Shown here in pieces: positions 61,834 to 64,000 of a DNA stretch of 64,000 nt (position 1 is its first letter; every line of letters begins with the position of its first letter). This DNA is from Nonlabens marinus S1-08 (GTDB lineage: Bacteria > Bacteroidota > Bacteroidia > Flavobacteriales > Flavobacteriaceae). The DNA lies in assembly GCF_000831385.1 (NCBI RefSeq), contig NZ_AP014548.1, forward strand, positions 1,603,779 through 1,667,778, given 5' to 3'. The notes below the pieces were generated by a model. That model was not told the DNA's origin. It saw only the letters and a program-made list of their open reading frames with translations, and did not search any database. The position numbers were made by a program, and so were the translations under genes.

Positions 61834-62481
61834 TTATTTTCTAATGATCTTGATAAGGCCGTCATTTGAAATCTTCATGATGGCACTGGGCTTGAGGTTT
61901 TTTGCTGGTAGGGGAAGGTCGACCACGTGGTCCACACGTTCCAACAGCTCCTTAGAAATATCCTCAAAATGCACGGGCGATGGGTGCCCGCTAATGTTTG
62001 CGCTAGTGGAAACAATGGGTTTGCGCAATCCTCTGATGATTTCCCGGCACAAAGGATCGTTTGTGACACGAACGGCAAGGGAATTATCGCTAGCGATCAG
62101 GTTTTCTGCCACACCCTTGGGTCGGTCAAAAACGATGGTTAGCGGGTCTTTGTTGACCTTAAGCACTTCCCAGGCCATTTCAGGAACCTCCTCAATATAT
62201 TGATCGAGCATAGGAAAGCTGTCCACTAGAATCAAAAGCGACTTAGAAGGGTCACGTTCTTTGATAGCATAGATCTTTTCTACTGCTTCAAAATTGGTGG
62301 CATCACAGCCTATACCATAGATCGTATCTGTAGGGTACAAAATGGTATTTCCCTTTTTTAAATGAGCTACAGCTTCTTGTACAAACTTTCTAGGAATGTC
62401 AAATTTAGGCTCTTTGGTCTTTTTGTTTTCCCGGCCACGAACTTGGTCTCTTCTATTACTATGTCTATCGCTTTTGCTCAT
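61834..62481 (-). CDS. tsaC: L-threonylcarbamoyladenylate synthase (TsaC/Sua5 type)
   Basis: A 215-residue YrdC-domain enzyme for t6A37 tRNA modification. Motifs: TILYPTDTIYGIGCDATN, IKERDPSKSLLILV, PLTIVFDRP and IVSTSANISGHPSP. The N-terminal 30 residues are basic and disordered-looking; there is no Sua5 C-terminal domain. It is coupled to cca, joining two tRNA-maturation genes. Confidence 0.92.
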   Translation of the reverse strand: MSKSDRHSNRRDQVRGRENKKTKEPKFDIPRKFVQEAVAHLKKGNTILYPTDTIYGIGCDATNFEAVEKIYAIKERDPSKSLLILVDSFPMLDQYIEEVPEMAWEVLKVNKDPLTIVFDRPKGVAENLIASDNSLAVRVTNDPLCREIIRGLRKPIVSTSANISGHPSPVHFEDISKELLERVDHVVDLPLPAKNLKPSAIMKISNDGLIKIIRK

Positions 62482-62668
62482 GCTACAAAATTAATGGTTC
62501 TTACAACAAAGTAGCAAAGTTGGTTGAGATTTAGTAGTCCTATTTAAATTTAGGTTCTAAGGCATCATTTTCAAGAGATCTCTTTCGCCATTATGATGTT
62601 TCCTATAGTTATATCCGTCCTTTTTTAGCATAAAAAACTTAATTTGCGATTCAATTTTCAGAAGGGTT

Positions 62669-63421
62669 ATGAGCAGTGAGAATTTTGTAAGTAATTCGCT
62701 TTCGCGAAAGCAGTTTCAAAATATCCTAGAATTATTTCAAGATTCTGATAGGAAATTAGGTGATGATCGCAATCAGATTAAGATCGTACAGTTTGAGGGT
62801 CGAAAACTGGTTGTCAAATCTTTTAAAATTCCAAATGCTATCAACCGTATTGTTTATCGATTTTTTAGAAAGTCCAAAGCAGAGCGATCTTACCTTAATG
62901 CGCTTTATCTCAAGTCTCGAAATTTAGGAACTCCAGAGCCATTAGCATATCTTGAAGAAATAGGTCCAGCGAGGTTCCATCAAAGTTATTATGTTAGTGA
63001 ATTTGTAGAACATGATTTTACTTTCAGAGAGTTAGCTGCTGACGATACTATCAAAAATAAGAAGGAGATTTTGAAAGCCTTTACTCAGTTTATTTATCAA
63101 CTCCATGAAGCAAATGTTTACTTTCTAGATAACTCGCCAGGGAACACTTTAATTTTAATATCAGGAAATGAGTACAAGTTCTATCTGGTAGATTTGAATC
63201 GTATGAAGTTTTATGATATTCCTGTAAAGGATAGGCTTAAAAACTTTGAACGTCTATCACCTCAAAAATGGATGTTTGACATCATGGGAGCAGAGTATGC
63301 TAGACTTTCTCAATTAGATCCTGAAGAGACCATAAATACCATGTGGAATCATGTTCAAGCATTTCAAGACCATTTCCAGAACAAGAAAAAATGGAAAAAG
63401 CGATTGAAAAAAATATCTTAA
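62669..63421 (+). CDS. Kdo/LPS kinase-like protein (InaA-type kinase fold)
   Basis: A 250-residue protein kinase-like fold. KLVVKSF carries a Lys, and DNSPGNTLI plus FYLVDLNRMKF match the catalytic-loop and Asp-Phe-Gly-like positions of LPS kinases. It is probably a heptose/Kdo or similar glycan kinase at the inner membrane. Palindrome copy 17 lies in its start region (NSLSRKQ). The next gene begins 1 bp after its stop, so both are co-transcribed and point to surface-glycan synthesis. Confidence 0.7.
   Translation: MSSENFVSNSLSRKQFQNILELFQDSDRKLGDDRNQIKIVQFEGRKLVVKSFKIPNAINRIVYRFFRKSKAERSYLNALYLKSRNLGTPEPLAYLEEIGPARFHQSYYVSEFVEHDFTFRELAADDTIKNKKEILKAFTQFIYQLHEANVYFLDNSPGNTLILISGNEYKFYLVDLNRMKFYDIPVKDRLKNFERLSPQKWMFDIMGAEYARLSQLDPEETINTMWNHVQAFQDHFQNKKKWKKRLKKIS
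62698..62711. repeat. Iterated palindrome copy 17, inside the kinase gene
   Basis: The 14-bp core with TTC left and A right, read in the LSRK frame. Confidence 0.95.
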
Positions 63422-63422
63422 T

Positions 63423-64000
63423 ATGAAATTAAAAGAATGGCCAGCTTCTCTCTATCATAGTAATAGATTGAAAAACTTATCTATTGATCAATTAATCGAT
63501 AGGGATGTTCCAACTATCAATGCCATAGTATCGCTTACTTCAATACCGTCAAGGTTGAAAACAATCCACATAACGCTCAAAAGTGTCATGATGCAAGATT
63601 GCAAGCCTAAAAAAATAGTGCTTTGGCTACATGAAAGTTTAGAAGGCCAATTACCGCCTAGTTTATTAGAACTGACTAAAGGCTTGCTGGAAATCAAGTA
63701 TTCAGTATACACATTTTCCCACCGCAAGCTCATTCATAGCATAAGAGAATTTCCAGACGATATGATTATTACTGTTGATGATGATATCATATATCACCCC
63801 TCAACGCTTTCCTCATTATACCAGGCCGCTATAAAGAATCCAAAAAAAGTGACATCCCATAGAGGAAGGAATATATCGTTTGACAAAGAGGGAAAAGTGT
63901 TACCCTATCCTGAATGGAACTATGCCAATAAGCAGACGGCAGATAAAAATTGGTTCATGCCTATAGGAGCATTTACAGTAGCATATCCACCTCATGTTTT
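63423..64000 (+). CDS. Glycosyltransferase-like protein (3' partial)
   Basis: The frame is open from ATG 63423 to the window end (192 codons), so the gene continues beyond it. It starts KLKEWPASLYHSNRLKN, then AIVSLTSIPSRLKTIHITLKS, MQDCKPKKIVLWL and the acidic DxD-like ITVDDDIIYHP, which match glycosyltransferase-type proteins of LPS/polysaccharide loci. It begins 1 bp after the kinase stop. The substrate is unknown. Confidence 0.75.
   Translation, partial: MKLKEWPASLYHSNRLKNLSIDQLIDRDVPTINAIVSLTSIPSRLKTIHITLKSVMMQDCKPKKIVLWLHESLEGQLPPSLLELTKGLLEIKYSVYTFSHRKLIHSIREFPDDMIITVDDDIIYHPSTLSSLYQAAIKNPKKVTSHRGRNISFDKEGKVLPYPEWNYANKQTADKNWFMPIGAFTVAYPPHV

Overview
The window is ordinary chromosomal DNA of a marine-type member of the Flavobacteriaceae (Bacteroidota), probably in the Nonlabens/Dokdonia neighbourhood. 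The evidence is: Bacteroidota promoters (TTG, a spacer of about 19 bp, TAnnTTTG); a type IX secretion C-terminal domain; families largely confined to this phylum (DUF6588, DUF4293, DUF1599, DUF3276, DUF3667, DUF4136); a fused SecDF; a Rho with a long Asn/Arg/Asp-rich linker; a roughly 310-residue NusB; and eukaryote-like ProRS. No phage, plasmid, transposase, CRISPR array or toxin/defence island was found.

Layout. 1-9.8 kb: end of a TonB-dependent receptor, a small outer-membrane protein, a secreted amidohydrolase, then a minus-strand run (DUF1232, VOC protein, a ClpP paralogue, AI-2E-family permease with a DUF7218 protein, alpha/beta hydrolase, lipoprotein, HerA-like ATPase). 9.9-22.7 kb: queE, DUF2911, gyrB, DUF6588, mdh, secDF, lgt, yidD-cysS, folE. 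22.8-34.8 kb: a 1336-residue T9SS-exported repeat protein, an OmpP1/FadL-type protein and an Arg/Ser-rich lipoprotein, proS, tRNA-Glu, rpsT, a coiled-coil membrane protein, rho, DUF4293. 34.9-43.5 kb: phosphodiesterase, truA, two ABC half-exporters' first member, DUF3667-cdaA (c-di-AMP synthesis), folP, DUF1599, thioredoxin-like protein, csaA. 43.5-51.5 kb: M14 peptidase, DUF3276, second ABC half-exporter, leucine-dehydrogenase-type enzyme, nusB, DUF1573, yajC. 51.5-64 kb: more accessory content with a decayed glgB, a broken DUF1801 gene, haem-binding/ABM proteins, lipoproteins, MscS channel, pepT, CCA transferase, TsaC/Sua5, and the start of a cell-surface glycan locus.

The most striking signal is not a gene. 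A 14-bp perfect palindrome, GCTTTCGCGAAAGC, occurs 16 times exactly (plus one copy with a single mismatch), about once per 4 kb, with flanks that often remain self-complementary out to 18-28 bp. It lies between genes, beside (not in place of) ordinary terminators, and also inside several coding regions, where it is read in all three frames without changing protein length. This resembles a highly iterated palindrome of the HIP1 kind, and its function cannot be told from the sequence. Other non-gene structure includes a 146-bp imperfect inverted-repeat element (41894-42039), a 42-bp tandem repeat in front of truA, and an 18-bp palindrome beside it.

All calls are from reading the sequence; no database search was run.
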